64,000 nt of DNA from Rhizobium sp. (GTDB lineage Bacteria; Pseudomonadota; Alphaproteobacteria; Rhizobiales; Rhizobiaceae), in assembly GCA_002796995.1 (NCBI GenBank), contig PEKW01000006.1:620627-684626 (forward strand), given 5' to 3'. Under the pieces are notes generated by a model that made no database searches, was not told the origin of the DNA, and worked only from the letters and a program-made list of their open reading frames with translations. Position 1 is the stretch's first letter; each line of letters starts with the position of its first letter. The position numbers were made by a program, and so were the translations under genes. Positions 9,249-17,580 of this stretch are shown one piece after another.

Positions 9249-9920
9249 ATGGACGAAGAACGCCGCCCATCGATTTCACCGCCCGGCAAGACGCCGGGCG
9301 CCACCCGCAAGGGGATCGAGACCCGCGCCCGCATCATCCGCGGTGCGTTGGAGGCGCTGGAGAACGGCGGCATGGAGGCGCTGACGACGCGCAAGATCGC
9401 CGCCAGCGCCGGCGTGAAACTGGCGACGCTGCACTACTATTTCGACAGCAAGGAAAGCCTGCTGCTGGCCGTACTGGACGACCTGATCGCCGACATGGAT
9501 ACGGCCTACCGCCAGGACATGCCCATGCCGACCGATCCGCTGGATCGCGTCGAGGGGCTCATCCGCGCCAGCTGGCGCTATGTTCAGCGCACCCGCAACA
9601 AGCAGCTCGCCCAGACCGAGCTCACGCTCTACGCGCTGAGGACCCAAGGGGCCGACTGGCTCGCCGCACGCCAGTACGGCGCCTATATCGACTTCTACAG
9701 CAAGCTGATCTTCGACGGCATGGGAGAGATGACCGAGGAGAAGTCGCGCATCGGCAGTGCGGTCGCCCGCTTCATGCTGATCGGCATCGACGGCCTGATC
9801 CTGCAGAACTTCTCGCTGTATCGCAACGGCGACACCAATGAGGGCGTCGAGACCCTGGTGATCGCGACGCGCGACCTGCTGCGCCGGCTGCAATCCGAAG
9901 CCGGGGCCGCGGCGGGCTGA
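9249..9920 (+). CDS. TetR-family transcriptional regulator
   Basis: 223-residue regulator. The N-terminal helix-turn-helix is LTTRKIAASAGVKLATLHYYF (about residues 45-65), followed by the usual DSKESLL; the rest is a helical ligand-binding domain. The open frame starts earlier, but the ATG at 9249 lies just after the amidohydrolase stop and leaves a normal short N-terminal extension. Its position at the end of a hydrolase island on the same strand suggests a local repressor whose ligand could be the imported substrate or a product. The target operator was not identified. Confidence 0.85.
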   Translation: MDEERRPSISPPGKTPGATRKGIETRARIIRGALEALENGGMEALTTRKIAASAGVKLATLHYYFDSKESLLLAVLDDLIADMDTAYRQDMPMPTDPLDRVEGLIRASWRYVQRTRNKQLAQTELTLYALRTQGADWLAARQYGAYIDFYSKLIFDGMGEMTEEKSRIGSAVARFMLIGIDGLILQNFSLYRNGDTNEGVETLVIATRDLLRRLQSEAGAAAG

Positions 9921-9979
9921 ACACTCCGCCCGTGCCGTGCTAGGATGCCCGCAAAGCTTTCATCGAGCGGCCCGATCCC

Positions 9980-10630
9980 ATGACCGACACCGCCCAGGCA
10001 TCCCCTCGCCCTCCCCGCCCCAACCGGGTGACGCCCTTCGGCGAGCTTGAAGCCACGCCGGCGCGCGGAATACTGATGGGCAATCGCGGCGACCTGCACG
10101 GACCGGACGGCGCGATCCGCCGGCACCATGTCGGCAAGGTCTGGATCTGCTGCACGCTCGCCGAGCGCAACGGCCGCCGCGTCGTCTTCGACACCAAGGG
10201 CCACTACACGCCGCTGTTCTTCCTCGACGAAGCCGTGGCCTTCGCCGCCGGCCACCGCCCCTGCGCCGAATGCCGCCGTGCCGATTTCCTCCGCTTCAAG
10301 CGGCACTTCAACCGCGCCACCGGCCGCCCCGACGACCAGTTCGTCCCGGCCCGCGAGATCGACGCCCTCCTCCACCGGGAACGCCTGGACGGCAAGACCA
10401 AACGCGTCTACCGGGCGCCCGTCGCCGACCTGCCGGACGGCAGCTTCTTCACCATGGACTCTGCACCGCAGGCACCGCTCCTGCTCTGGCAGGGCAAGGC
10501 CCATTCCTGGAGCCACGCAGGCTATGGCGCGCCCTTCGCCCTGCCGGACCGGGCCGAGGTGACCGTCCTGACGCCGCCCACGCTCGTTGCCGTCCTGCGC
10601 ACCGGCTATGCGGTAACGCCCCGGCTCTGA
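9980..10630 (+). CDS. Conserved hypothetical protein with Cys-rich motif
   Basis: 216-residue soluble protein of unknown function. The most distinctive part is the central segment FAAGHRPCAECRRADF, with a CxxC pair in a context (HRPCAECR) reminiscent of Ada-type metal-binding or zinc-ribbon segments, followed by basic residues (FKRHFNRATGR). The N-terminus is proline-rich and probably disordered. The reading frame has codon use like its neighbours and a start ATG 59 bases after the TetR gene. I cannot assign a function. A RIME-like repeat follows it. Confidence 0.65.
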   Translation: MTDTAQASPRPPRPNRVTPFGELEATPARGILMGNRGDLHGPDGAIRRHHVGKVWICCTLAERNGRRVVFDTKGHYTPLFFLDEAVAFAAGHRPCAECRRADFLRFKRHFNRATGRPDDQFVPAREIDALLHRERLDGKTKRVYRAPVADLPDGSFFTMDSAPQAPLLLWQGKAHSWSHAGYGAPFALPDRAEVTVLTPPTLVAVLRTGYAVTPRL

Positions 10631-10667
10631 TCCTTCGGCGGCGGCACCCGAGGCCGACCGTAAACGA

Positions 10668-10814
10668 TCTCCCCCCTTGAGGGGGAGATGTCGGCGAGAG
10701 CCGACAGAGGGGGTATCCGCCCAGCACAGCGCACGAGGGCGTGTATTCACCGACCCACAGCGCAAGTCGCCCCCCTCTGCCCTGCCGGGCATCTCCCCCA
10801 CAAGTGGGGAGAGC
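10668..10814. repeat. RIME-like GC-rich palindromic repeat
   Basis: Contains the recurrent units CTCCCCCCTTGAGGGGGAGA (from about 10669) and, in inverted sense, CCCCTCTGCCCTGCCGGGCA followed by TCTCCCCCACAAGTGGGGAG. The same modules occur near 27.7, 34.8, 45.5, 53.6 and 59.8 kb. This resembles the rhizobial intergenic mosaic elements. Here it lies between convergent genes. Confidence 0.75.
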
Positions 10815-10892
10815 AACCGCCGCCGCCGTCCCAAACAACGAAAAGGCCGGGCGTTTCCGCCCGGCCCCTGTCATTCACACCTGCGTGCGACC

Positions 10893-12338
10893 TTACTTGA
10901 TCATCGGCAGCAGTTCGCTGACGGACTTCTTGGCGTCGCCGTAGAACATCCGGGTGTTCTCCTTGTAGAACAGCGGGTTCTCGATGCCGGAATAGCCGGT
11001 GCCCTGGCCGCGCTTGGAGACGAAGACCTGCTTGGCCTTCCACACCTGCAGCACTGGCATGCCGGCGATCGGCGAGTTCGGGTCTTCCTCCGCCGCCGGA
11101 TTGACGATGTCGTTGGAGCCGATGACGATGACGACGTCCGTATTGGGGAAGTCGTCGTTGATCTCGTCCATTTCCATGACGATGTCGTAAGGCACCTTGG
11201 CTTCGGCCAGAAGCACGTTCATGTGGCCCGGAAGACGGCCCGCCACCGGATGGATGGCGAAGCGCACATCCTTGCCGCTGGCGCGCAGCTTGCGGGTGAG
11301 TTCGGAGACCGCCTGCTGCGCCTGTGCGACCGCCATGCCGTAGCCCGGCACGATGATGACGCTGTCGGCTTCGTTGAGCGCGTTGGCCACGCCTTCGGCG
11401 TCGATCGCCACCTGTTCGCCGGCGATCTCCATCTGCGGGCCGCTCGTACCGCCGAAGCCGCCGAGGATGACCGAGATGAAGGAGCGGTTCATCGCCTTGC
11501 ACATGATGTAGGACAGGATCGCACCCGAGGAGCCGACAAGCGCGCCGGTGACGATCAGAAGATCGTTGCCGAGCGTGAAACCGATCGCCGCTGCCGCCCA
11601 GCCGGAATAGCTGTTCAGCATGGACACGACCACCGGCATGTCGGCGCCGCCGATGCCCATGATCAGATGATAGCCGATGAAGAAGGCGAGCAGCGTCATC
11701 AGGATGACGGCCCAGATGCCGGCACCGTTGAAATACATCACCAGCAGGATCAGCGAGGCGATCGCCGCGCCGGCATTGAGCATGTGCCCGCCCGGCAGTT
11801 TCTTCGCCTTGCCGTCGACCTTGCCGGCAAGCTTGCCGAAGGCGACGACCGAACCGGTGAAGGTGACCGCACCGATGAACACACCGAGGAAGACCTCGAC
11901 CTTGAGGATGGCGACCAGAGCACCGCTCGGGTCGGCCAGCTTGTGCCCCAGAACGGCGGCAAAGCCGGTCAGAGCATGCCGCGCCGTCTCGTCCATGCCG
12001 GCAACCCGGCCGAGTTCGAGCTCGGCATTGTAGCCGATGAACACGGCGGCGAGGCCGACGAAGGAGTGGAGCGCCGCGACCAGCTGCGGCATCTCGGTCA
12101 TCTGCACGCGCGAGGCGACGTAGTAGCCGAGCACGGAGCCGCCGGCGATCATCACCAGGATGACGAACCAGTTGCCGACATCCGGTCCGAAGACGGTGGC
12201 GGCAACGGCGAGCCCCATGCCGACAATGCCGTACCAGACGGCGCGCTTGGCGCTTTCCTGGCCGGAAAGCCCGCCGAGCGAGAGGATGAATAGAACGGCC
12301 GCAGCGATATAGGCGGCGGAAACGATACCGATCGTCAT
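10893..12338 (-). CDS. pntB: NAD(P) transhydrogenase subunit beta
   Basis: Inner-membrane subunit (481 residues) of the proton-translocating transhydrogenase, which uses the proton gradient to drive hydride transfer from NADH to NADP+. The N-terminal 260 residues form about nine membrane segments. The C-terminal domain III binds NADP(H), with [33 protein letters not shown] and [14 protein letters not shown] all visible. Length matches the bacterial family. It begins 13 bases after pntA ends, so the two form one operon. It is the last gene and converges on the hypothetical gene across a RIME-like repeat. Confidence 0.96.
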   Translation of the reverse strand: MTIGIVSAAYIAAAVLFILSLGGLSGQESAKRAVWYGIVGMGLAVAATVFGPDVGNWFVILVMIAGGSVLGYYVASRVQMTEMPQLVAALHSFVGLAAVFIGYNAELELGRVAGMDETARHALTGFAAVLGHKLADPSGALVAILKVEVFLGVFIGAVTFTGSVVAFGKLAGKVDGKAKKLPGGHMLNAGAAIASLILLVMYFNGAGIWAVILMTLLAFFIGYHLIMGIGGADMPVVVSMLNSYSGWAAAAIGFTLGNDLLIVTGALVGSSGAILSYIMCKAMNRSFISVILGGFGGTSGPQMEIAGEQVAIDAEGVANALNEADSVIIVPGYGMAVAQAQQAVSELTRKLRASGKDVRFAIHPVAGRLPGHMNVLLAEAKVPYDIVMEMDEINDDFPNTDVVIVIGSNDIVNPAAEEDPNSPIAGMPVLQVWKAKQVFVSKRGQGTGYSGIENPLFYKENTRMFYGDAKKSVSELLPMIK

Positions 12339-12351
12339 GACCCTATCCCCC

Positions 12352-13923
12352 TCAAGACTTCTGGAACATGGCGAGCATGCGCCGGGTGACGAGGAAGCCG
12401 CCGACGATGTTGATCGTCGCGATCAGCACCGAAAGCGCGGCCAGGATGACGATGAGCCAGTTGCCGGAGCCTACCTGCAGCAGCGCGCCGATGATGACGA
12501 TGCCGGAAATGGCGTTCGTCACCGCCATCAGCGGCGTGTGCAGGGAGTGGCTGACATTCCAGATCACCGAGAAGCCGATGAAGCAGGCGAGCACGAAGAC
12601 GATCAGATGCGCCATGAACTCGGACGGCGCATAGGCGCCGACCAGCGCCATCAGCAGGCCGCCGATCACCAGCAGGCCGACCTGGTTGCGGGTCTGGACC
12701 TTGAAGGCGGCGACCTCCTTGGCCCGCTTTTCCTCCGGCGTCAGTTCCTTGACCTTTTCCTTCGGCTTGGCCGCGGCAATCGCCTGGATCTTCGGCGGCG
12801 GCGGCGGATAGGTGATCTCGCCGTCCTTGGCAACGGTCGCGCCGCGGATGACGTCGTCTTCCATGTTGTGGACGATCATGCCGTCCTTGGCCGGCGTGAG
12901 GTCCGTCATCATGTGGCGGATATTGGTCGAGTAGAGCGTCGAGGCCTGGGCCGCCATGCGGCTCGGGAAGTCGGTATAGCCGACGATCGTCACGCCGTTC
13001 TCCGAGACGATCTTCTGGTCCGGCACCGTCAGGTCGCAATTGCCGCCGCGTTCGGCGGCCAGGTCGATGACCACCGAGCCGGGTTTCATCGAAGCCACCA
13101 TGTCGGCAAGCCAGAGCTTCGGCGCGTCGCGGCCGGGGATCAGCGCCGTGGTGATGACGATGTCGATCTCGGGAGCCAGTTCGCGGAACTTGGCCAGCTG
13201 CTTCTCGCGGAATTCCGGCGAGGAAGGTGCCGCATAGCCGCCGGTCGCAGCCCCGTCCTGCGTCGCTTCGAACTCGAGATAGACGAACTGCGCGCCCATC
13301 GATTCGATCTGCTCGGCGACTTCCGGACGCACGTCGAAGGCGTAGGTGATGGCACCGAGCGAGGTCGCGGTACCGATCGCGGCAAGACCGGCAACGCCGG
13401 CGCCGATGACCAGCACCTTGGCCGGCGGAACCTTGCCGGCGGCCGTCACCTGGCCGGTGAAGAAGCGGCCGAAATTATTGCCGGCCTCGATCACGGCGCG
13501 ATAGCCGGCGATATTGGCCATCGACGACAGCGCGTCCATCTTCTGGGCGCGGGAAATACGTGGCACCATGTCCATGGCGATGACGTTGGCGCCCTTGTCC
13601 CTGGCGCGTTCCAGAAGCTCCTTGTTCTGGGCCGGGTAGAAGAAGGAAATCAGCGTCTTGCCCGAAGACAGACGATCGACTTCCGCCGTTTCCGGCGGGC
13701 GCACCTTGGCGATCACGTCGGCGCTGGCATAGAGCGCCTCGGCACCCTCGACCACCTCGACGCCGGCGGCGCGGTAGGCGTCGTCGGAAAACCCGGCAGC
13801 CTTGCCGGCTCCGCTTTCGATGATGCAGTCATAGCCCAGCTTTTTCAGCTGAAGCGCGCTGTCGGGGGTCATCGCGACGCGTGCCTCCCCCGCAAACAAC
13901 TCCCGTGGCGAACCGATCTTCAA
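12352..13923 (-). CDS. pntA: NAD(P) transhydrogenase subunit alpha (fused form)
   Basis: 523-residue alpha subunit. Residues 1 to about 380 form the NAD(H)-binding domain I ([18 protein letters not shown] and [18 protein letters not shown] are diagnostic). A Pro/Lys-rich linker follows, then four membrane helices near the C-terminus ([19 protein letters not shown] onward). Many alphaproteobacteria split this protein into PntAA and PntAB; here both parts are in one frame, as in E. coli. The start is TTG at 13923 with GGGAGA just upstream; the protein then begins MKIGSPRE, the usual N-terminus. It is followed closely by pntB. Confidence 0.95.
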   Translation of the reverse strand: MKIGSPRELFAGEARVAMTPDSALQLKKLGYDCIIESGAGKAAGFSDDAYRAAGVEVVEGAEALYASADVIAKVRPPETAEVDRLSSGKTLISFFYPAQNKELLERARDKGANVIAMDMVPRISRAQKMDALSSMANIAGYRAVIEAGNNFGRFFTGQVTAAGKVPPAKVLVIGAGVAGLAAIGTATSLGAITYAFDVRPEVAEQIESMGAQFVYLEFEATQDGAATGGYAAPSSPEFREKQLAKFRELAPEIDIVITTALIPGRDAPKLWLADMVASMKPGSVVIDLAAERGGNCDLTVPDQKIVSENGVTIVGYTDFPSRMAAQASTLYSTNIRHMMTDLTPAKDGMIVHNMEDDVIRGATVAKDGEITYPPPPPKIQAIAAAKPKEKVKELTPEEKRAKEVAAFKVQTRNQVGLLVIGGLLMALVGAYAPSEFMAHLIVFVLACFIGFSVIWNVSHSLHTPLMAVTNAISGIVIIGALLQVGSGNWLIVILAALSVLIATINIVGGFLVTRRMLAMFQKS

Positions 13924-14115
13924 ACCCGTCTCCCATCTCGCATAAGGCTAAAGTCGAACAATTTCGGCGTGAAAACGAGCAGAATGCGACAAAGCTGTCC
14001 AGCCCACTTTCCCCCTCATGTGAGGGTTTCGCGCGGATGATACGGCTCCGTCAACGAATAATTCACATCTTCCGACTTCTGCGGCGTTTGGCGCTCCTCA
14101 AGCTGCGGCCCGAAT

Positions 14116-14140
14116 GGAACAAATCCGCCTTTCGGCGGTT
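14116..14140 (+). promoter_or_regulatory. EcfG-type promoter (one mismatch)
   Basis: GGAAC at 14116-14120, a 16-base spacer and GGTT at 14137-14140, against the EcfG consensus GGAAC-N16/17-CGTT. It lies 32 bases before the DUF1328 start codon. Confidence 0.65.
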
Positions 14141-14172
14141 CACCCAGCGGTCAAAAAAGAATGGAGAGCATC

Positions 14173-14337
14173 ATGCTGCAATGGATTCTGATCTTCCTGG
14201 CGATTGCCGCCGTCGCCAGCCTTCTCGGCTTTCGCGGTGTTGCCGGCGCCTCGGCCGGGATCGCGAAAATACTCATCTTCATCGTGCTGGTGATCTTCAT
14301 CATCGCCCTGTTTGCCGGCGTGCTCGTGGTCGCCTGA
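14173..14337 (+). CDS. DUF1328 small membrane protein, copy 1
   Basis: 54-residue inner-membrane protein with two hydrophobic helices separated by the conserved [15 protein letters not shown] loop, the hallmark of the DUF1328 (UPF0391) family. GGAGAG lies just before the ATG at 14173; an in-frame ATG at 14161 has no Shine-Dalgarno sequence. The family is widespread in proteobacteria, often stress-induced, with no proven biochemical role. An EcfG-type promoter lies upstream and a terminator hairpin at 14361-14390 follows, so it is probably transcribed alone. A close paralogue sits at 16632. Confidence 0.85.
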   Translation: MLQWILIFLAIAAVASLLGFRGVAGASAGIAKILIFIVLVIFIIALFAGVLVVA

Positions 14338-14360
14338 CCCCGAGCCCCGGACGACAAAGG

Positions 14361-14390
14361 AAACCGTCGGCCTCACCGCCGACGGTTTTT
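14361..14390 (+). terminator. Rho-independent terminator
   Basis: AACCGTCGGC and GCCGACGGTT pair around CTCACC and are followed by TTT, shortly after the DUF1328 gene. The convergent Crp/Fnr gene ends about 40 bases further on. Confidence 0.85.
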
Positions 14391-14429
14391 CGTTGCAGCC
14401 ACCCTGGATCGCCGGGGTCGACAGATGCT

Positions 14430-15185
14430 TCAGATGAGCGGTCGAAGCTGCGGTATGCCGGGATTCCAGTTCGCCACGGCCTGCAGGCCTTCGGGATCGA
14501 GGATCTCGCAACCCCGGTCGAGCCACTGGATCAGTCCGCGTTCCGCCAGCTTGCGCAGCGTCTTGTTCGTATGGACGATCGACAGGCCGAGAGTATCAGC
14601 GACATGCATCTGCGTGACCGGAACGTGGCGCCGGTCCTCATCGAGTAGCCCGGCATTGCGCCCGCGCTCGAACAGGAAGGCCAGCAGATAGGCGGCACGC
14701 TCGGTGGCCGTGCGCCGGCCGACACTGAGCAGGTGCTCGTCGAGAATGCTCTCCTCGCGCGCCGCAAGCCAGGTCAGGTCGAAGGCAAGCCCCGCATGTT
14801 TCTCAAACAGGTTGAACAGGCGGCTTCGCTCGAAGACACAGAGCGTCACCGGCGTCAGCGCCTCGACGGAATGCTGCATCTCGGCCATGACCGCGCCCTG
14901 CAGGCCGACCATGTCACCGGGCACGACATAGTTGAGGATCTGCCGGCGGCCGTCCTCAAGGATCTTGTAGCGGAACCCCCAACCTTCCAGTAGTGTATAA
15001 AGATGAGCGCTGTGGGAGCCTTCGACGATCACGGTCGCGCCCGCGTCGGCGTTGAGATCGCCGCGTTTGAAATGCGAAACGAATTCGAGTTCTTCGCTGC
15101 TGAAAGGGCGAAAGTGCTTCTTCTGGCGCAAGGGGCATTCGAAACAGCTGACACGGACCGGGTTCTTGCGAGAGTCGCTTGCCAT
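14430..15185 (-). CDS. Crp/Fnr-family transcriptional regulator
   Basis: 251-residue regulator with an N-terminal cyclic-nucleotide-binding-like barrel (GATVIVEGSHSAHLYTLLEG, then VVPGDMVGLQGAV) and a C-terminal winged helix whose recognition region is VADTLGLSIVHTNKTLRKL. Near the N-terminus only two cysteines (CFEC) are present, not the set needed for an FNR iron-sulfur cluster, so direct oxygen sensing is unlikely. It resembles the group of rhizobial Crp-type regulators found near stress genes. AAGGGAA precedes the ATG. The gene lies between a DUF1328 gene and a receiver-only protein at the edge of the general stress response island. Confidence 0.85.
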   Translation of the reverse strand: MASDSRKNPVRVSCFECPLRQKKHFRPFSSEELEFVSHFKRGDLNADAGATVIVEGSHSAHLYTLLEGWGFRYKILEDGRRQILNYVVPGDMVGLQGAVMAEMQHSVEALTPVTLCVFERSRLFNLFEKHAGLAFDLTWLAAREESILDEHLLSVGRRTATERAAYLLAFLFERGRNAGLLDEDRRHVPVTQMHVADTLGLSIVHTNKTLRKLAERGLIQWLDRGCEILDPEGLQAVANWNPGIPQLRPLI

Positions 15186-15306
15186 GCACTGTTCCCTTGT
15201 TTCAGCGCCGGATGAGGACCGGCGACTGCCCTGTCGGGCATGTCTTATTTAAATGACCTCCTTCGCCAAACGGCCGATAAGGCGCTTTGGCAAAAAAGGA
15301 ACAGCC

Positions 15307-15672
15307 ATGCCCAACCCGTCGCTGCGCGTTCTCGTTGCGGAGAACCAATACCTGATCGCGATGGAAGTCGAGCAGATTCTTGTCGACGCCCTGGACTGCA
15401 CCGTTACCATCGTGCCGCTTGCCCGCCTCGAGCAGCAGCTCGGCGACGACCAATTCGACGTCGTCCTTCTCGACAGTGCCCCGATCCCCGCCGTCAACCT
15501 CGATCGGGCGCGGCGGGTGAAGGAGAGCGGCGCGGCTGTCGTCATCCTGTCGTCCTATGACGACGTCGGCACCGAAGCATCCGGTATCCAGGCTTTCCCC
15601 GTGGTGGCAAAGCCCATCTTCGCAGACGAACTCATCCGCGCCGTAAAGACGGCGACGCGCGCCTCTGCCTGA
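15307..15672 (+). CDS. Receiver-only response regulator
   Basis: 121-residue single receiver domain without an output domain. D56 in VVLLDSAPI is the predicted phospho-acceptor and K102 in VAKPI the conserved lysine. The acidic pocket is reduced to A11-E12-N13 instead of the usual D/E pair, and S82/S83 replace the switch threonine, so phosphorylation chemistry may be weaker. AAGGA precedes the ATG. It ends two bases from the convergent ecfG stop. Single-domain regulators near PhyR systems often tune the kinase, as SdrG does in Sphingomonas; that role here is inference. I found no EcfG promoter in front of it. Confidence 0.8.
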   Translation: MPNPSLRVLVAENQYLIAMEVEQILVDALDCTVTIVPLARLEQQLGDDQFDVVLLDSAPIPAVNLDRARRVKESGAAVVILSSYDDVGTEASGIQAFPVVAKPIFADELIRAVKTATRASA

Positions 15673-15674
15673 GC

Positions 15675-16241
15675 TCAGACTGCGAAGGCGCGCTTGGTCA
15701 CGGCCGAACTATGGGCGTCCGGACCGTAGTCCCCTTCCCCGGTCACGCCGAGAATTTCCTGCAGCTTGTTCCGGGCACGGTTGATGCGGCTCTTGATGGT
15801 GCCGACCGCGCAACCGCAGATCTCCGCAGCCTCTTCGTATGCGAAACCGGACGCGCCGACCAGAATGATCGCCTCGCGCTGATCGCTCGGCAGCTGATCC
15901 AGCGCCTTCTTGAAATCCTGCAGATCGAGCGAGCCGTACTGCTGCGGATGCGTCGACAACTGCGCCGTGAAGAAACCGTCGCTGTCGGACACTTCGCGGC
16001 CGCGCTTGCGCATCTGCGAGTAGAACTCGTTGCGCAGAATGGTGAAAAGCCAGGCCTTCATGTTGGTGCCCGGCTCAAAATGATCCTGCTTCGCCCAAGC
16101 CTTCATGATGGTGTCCTGCACGAGGTCGTCGGCGACGTGATGGCGGCCCGTCAGCGACACGGCAAACGCACGCAGATTCGGCAGAGCGGCGAGCAGATCC
16201 CGCTTGAACGAGCGTTCGATGGACGTGGCGTCATCGGTCAT
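15675..16241 (-). CDS. ecfG: General stress response ECF sigma factor EcfG (RpoE2-like)
   Basis: 188-residue extracytoplasmic-function sigma factor. Region 2 reads DDLVQDTIMKAWAKQ and NMKAWLFTILRNEFYSQMRK; region 4 reads LPSDQREAIILVGASGF and CAVGTIKSRINRARNKL. These segments match the EcfG/RpoE2 group (ECF15) that directs the alphaproteobacterial general stress response. Its start codon overlaps the nepR stop (ATGA), the standard operon. In this system NepR holds EcfG until phosphorylated PhyR displaces NepR. A perfect EcfG promoter precedes nepR, so the operon is predicted to be autoregulated. The window supplies every other core component. Confidence 0.95.
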   Translation of the reverse strand: MTDDATSIERSFKRDLLAALPNLRAFAVSLTGRHHVADDLVQDTIMKAWAKQDHFEPGTNMKAWLFTILRNEFYSQMRKRGREVSDSDGFFTAQLSTHPQQYGSLDLQDFKKALDQLPSDQREAIILVGASGFAYEEAAEICGCAVGTIKSRINRARNKLQEILGVTGEGDYGPDAHSSAVTKRAFAV

Positions 16242-16444
16242 TGGGCTGAATCCTTGATGCGAAGAGCCTGATCGGCCTGCTGCTCGGCCTGGTCGAGTTT
16301 TTCGAGGAGGCTGAGGAACCGGTCGGGGATCGCTTCATCCTGCACCGACTGGTAGAGCTGGCGCAACTGCGTAGCAATGCCGGGCTGTGAATCAGCCATG
16401 ATTTGTCTTTCCTTGGCTGATGGATCGTCTGGTGAATTGGTCAT
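16238..16444 (-). CDS. nepR: NepR-type anti-sigma factor, copy 1
   Basis: Small anti-sigma factor, up to 68 residues. The conserved NepR core is seen as [20 protein letters not shown] followed by LEKLDQAE. The first helix with LxxLY and the PDRF-LLxxLD segment are what binds EcfG or PhyR. Two starts are possible: ATG 16444, with GGAAAAG close by, and ATG 16399, with AAGGAAAG at better spacing; the longer form is given. It overlaps ecfG by four bases. A second, divergent nepR (20810-21004) exists, as in Sinorhizobium meliloti, which has two RsiA proteins. Confidence 0.9.
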   Translation of the reverse strand: MTNSPDDPSAKERQIMADSQPGIATQLRQLYQSVQDEAIPDRFLSLLEKLDQAEQQADQALRIKDSAQ

Positions 16445-16480
16445 GCTTTTCCAACGGGGTTATGTCTCTCATGGGCTCAC

Positions 16481-16505
16481 AACGGCCAACCGGTCCGAAG
16501 GTTCC
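16481..16505 (-). promoter_or_regulatory. EcfG promoter of nepR-ecfG
   Basis: On the minus strand GGAAC (16505-16501), exactly 16 bases, then CGTT (16484-16481), 37 bases before the nepR ATG at 16444. This implies positive autoregulation of the sigma factor operon. Confidence 0.85.
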
Positions 16506-16578
16506 CTAGTAAAACTGTTATTTTTCCATGCCTTTTCAAGGCTCAAACAGCGTCGTTCCGCTATTGAAGCTTTGCCAT

Positions 16579-16603
16579 GGAACAAATCGCCCGAAGCCTC
16601 GTT
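16579..16603 (+). promoter_or_regulatory. EcfG promoter of DUF1328 copy 2
   Basis: GGAAC at 16579-16583, 16-base spacer, CGTT at 16600-16603 followed by TT, 28 bases before the start codon at 16632. Exact consensus match. Confidence 0.88.
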
Positions 16604-16631
16604 TTCCTGCCATCGAAATAGGAGAACCGCC

Positions 16632-16799
16632 ATGCTTTACTACGCCCTCGTCTTCCTCGTCGTCGCCCTGATCGCCGGTGTACTCGGCTTTGGCGGCATT
16701 GCCGGTGCATCCGCTGGCATCGCCAAGATCCTGTTCCTGGTGTTCATCGTGCTGTTCCTCATCTCGCTGGTCTCGCAGCTCTTCCGCCGCCGCGCCTGA
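16632..16799 (+). CDS. DUF1328 small membrane protein, copy 2
   Basis: 55-residue paralogue of the gene at 14173, with two membrane helices and the loop [19 protein letters not shown] lies seven bases before the ATG at 16632. It has its own exact EcfG promoter and its own terminator, so it forms a single-gene unit divergent from nepR-ecfG. The C-terminus ends in RRR, suggesting a cytoplasmic tail. Function unknown. The promoter places it in the general stress regulon. Confidence 0.88.
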   Translation: MLYYALVFLVVALIAGVLGFGGIAGASAGIAKILFLVFIVLFLISLVSQLFRRRA

Positions 16800-16823
16800 G
16801 CTGAGCAAGCCATCAATCAAGTC

Positions 16824-16852
16824 GAAAGAGCCGGGCCTGCCCCGGCTCTTTC
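16824..16852 (+). terminator. Rho-independent terminator
   Basis: GAAAGAGCCGGG and CCCGGCTCTTTC form a perfect 12-bp stem around CCTGC, 25 bases after the DUF1328 stop. The A/T-rich ends allow it to work in both directions, for the convergent minus-strand gene as well. Confidence 0.85.
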
Positions 16853-16953
16853 CATTTGTACTTCGTGTTCCGTGCAAAGCGGCCGCCAAGCGCCAGAACG
16901 CAAGAAATCCGCCGGAAAGGCGGATGCATGAAGCAGACAATGCGGGAACTAGG

Positions 16954-17139
16954 CTAGATCAGCGCCGAACCGATCATGACGGCGAACGCCAGAAGGATCA
17001 TCGACACGACAATGACGGTCGAAGCGCGCCAGCGTGGTGGGACCATTGAACCGAGATCGGTATCGAGCTTCGCCTCCTGCGCGATTTCGCGTGTCTGGAG
17101 GTCGATACGGCGATCTCTTTCGGTCAAATTGTCGGACAT
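16954..17139 (-). CDS. Small single-pass membrane protein, unknown
   Basis: 61 residues from the ATG at 17139. The N-terminal half is charged (NLTERDRRIDLQTREIAQEA), and the C-terminus is one hydrophobic helix (TVIVVSMILLAFAVMIGSAL), so it is probably a tail-anchored inner-membrane protein. Its ATG overlaps the TGA of the gene before it (TGATG), which suggests translational coupling. A longer open frame extends upstream but would overlap that gene. No family recognised. The pair lies behind an exact EcfG promoter. Confidence 0.7.
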   Translation of the reverse strand: MSDNLTERDRRIDLQTREIAQEAKLDTDLGSMVPPRWRASTVIVVSMILLAFAVMIGSALI

Positions 17140-17486
17140 CACTTCGCCTCCCCATAGCTGTCGAACGGACCTGCGCCGGGCGTCATGGCGGTGGCCGAGA
17201 AGGCCTTCACGGCGACGCGGGCCTTGGACGTGGCGGTGAGCGCGGAGAGCTTGACGGGATCGATCGTGCGGCGGATCTGCCGGCCGGCGAGCAGTTCGGC
17301 ATTGACCGGAACGCAGTCGCCGTAGATCAGCTTCGCCATGCGGCGCGCCTTGTCCATTTCGCTCGGCAGCGCCGCGCGGCACTCGGCGCCGGAAGCATAG
17401 GAGATGACGGCGACCGGCTCTTCGAGACAGCTGGTCTGCTGCGGATGACATGCCACGAGTACCATGAGGGCGGCAAGCGTATTCAT
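17139..17486 (-). CDS. Small secreted or lipoprotein-like protein, unknown
   Basis: 115 residues. The N-terminus is short and hydrophobic (NTLAALMVLVACHPQ); LVAC fits a lipobox with C13, although there is no basic residue before it, so lipidation is uncertain. Two more cysteines (C20 and one in GAECRAAL) and one in YGDCVPV may form disulfides. A strong AAGGAGAA precedes the ATG. It is the first gene behind an EcfG promoter and is coupled to the membrane protein at 16954. Function unknown; probably an envelope stress protein. Confidence 0.7.
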   Translation of the reverse strand: MNTLAALMVLVACHPQQTSCLEEPVAVISYASGAECRAALPSEMDKARRMAKLIYGDCVPVNAELLAGRQIRRTIDPVKLSALTATSKARVAVKAFSATAMTPGAGPFDSYGEAK

Positions 17487-17510
17487 CGACGTTCTCCTTG
17501 TTGGGAGGTT

Positions 17511-17535
17511 AACGCCGATGTTCGATGTAAGTTCC
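17511..17535 (-). promoter_or_regulatory. EcfG promoter of the two-gene envelope unit
   Basis: On the minus strand GGAAC (17535-17531), 16 bases, CGTT (17514-17511), 25 bases before the ATG at 17486. Exact match. The leader is short but still holds AAGGAGAA. Confidence 0.85.
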
Positions 17536-17580
17536 TTTGAAAGACCCGGAATGGCCTTGTTTTCGCCGGTTTTCCAGCGA

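Noticed and set aside
10677..12293. 538-codon plus-strand frame opposite pntB
   Set aside because: Begins in a RIME-like repeat and reads as a His/Asp/Arg-rich string; pntB on the other strand has full family motifs.
14430..15185. Crp/Fnr regulator considered as a true oxygen-sensing FNR
   Set aside because: Only two N-terminal cysteines are present in place of the full cluster-binding set.
15186..15306. Search for an EcfG promoter before the receiver-only gene
   Set aside because: GGAAC appears only right at the ribosome-binding region, with no CGTT at 16-17 bases.
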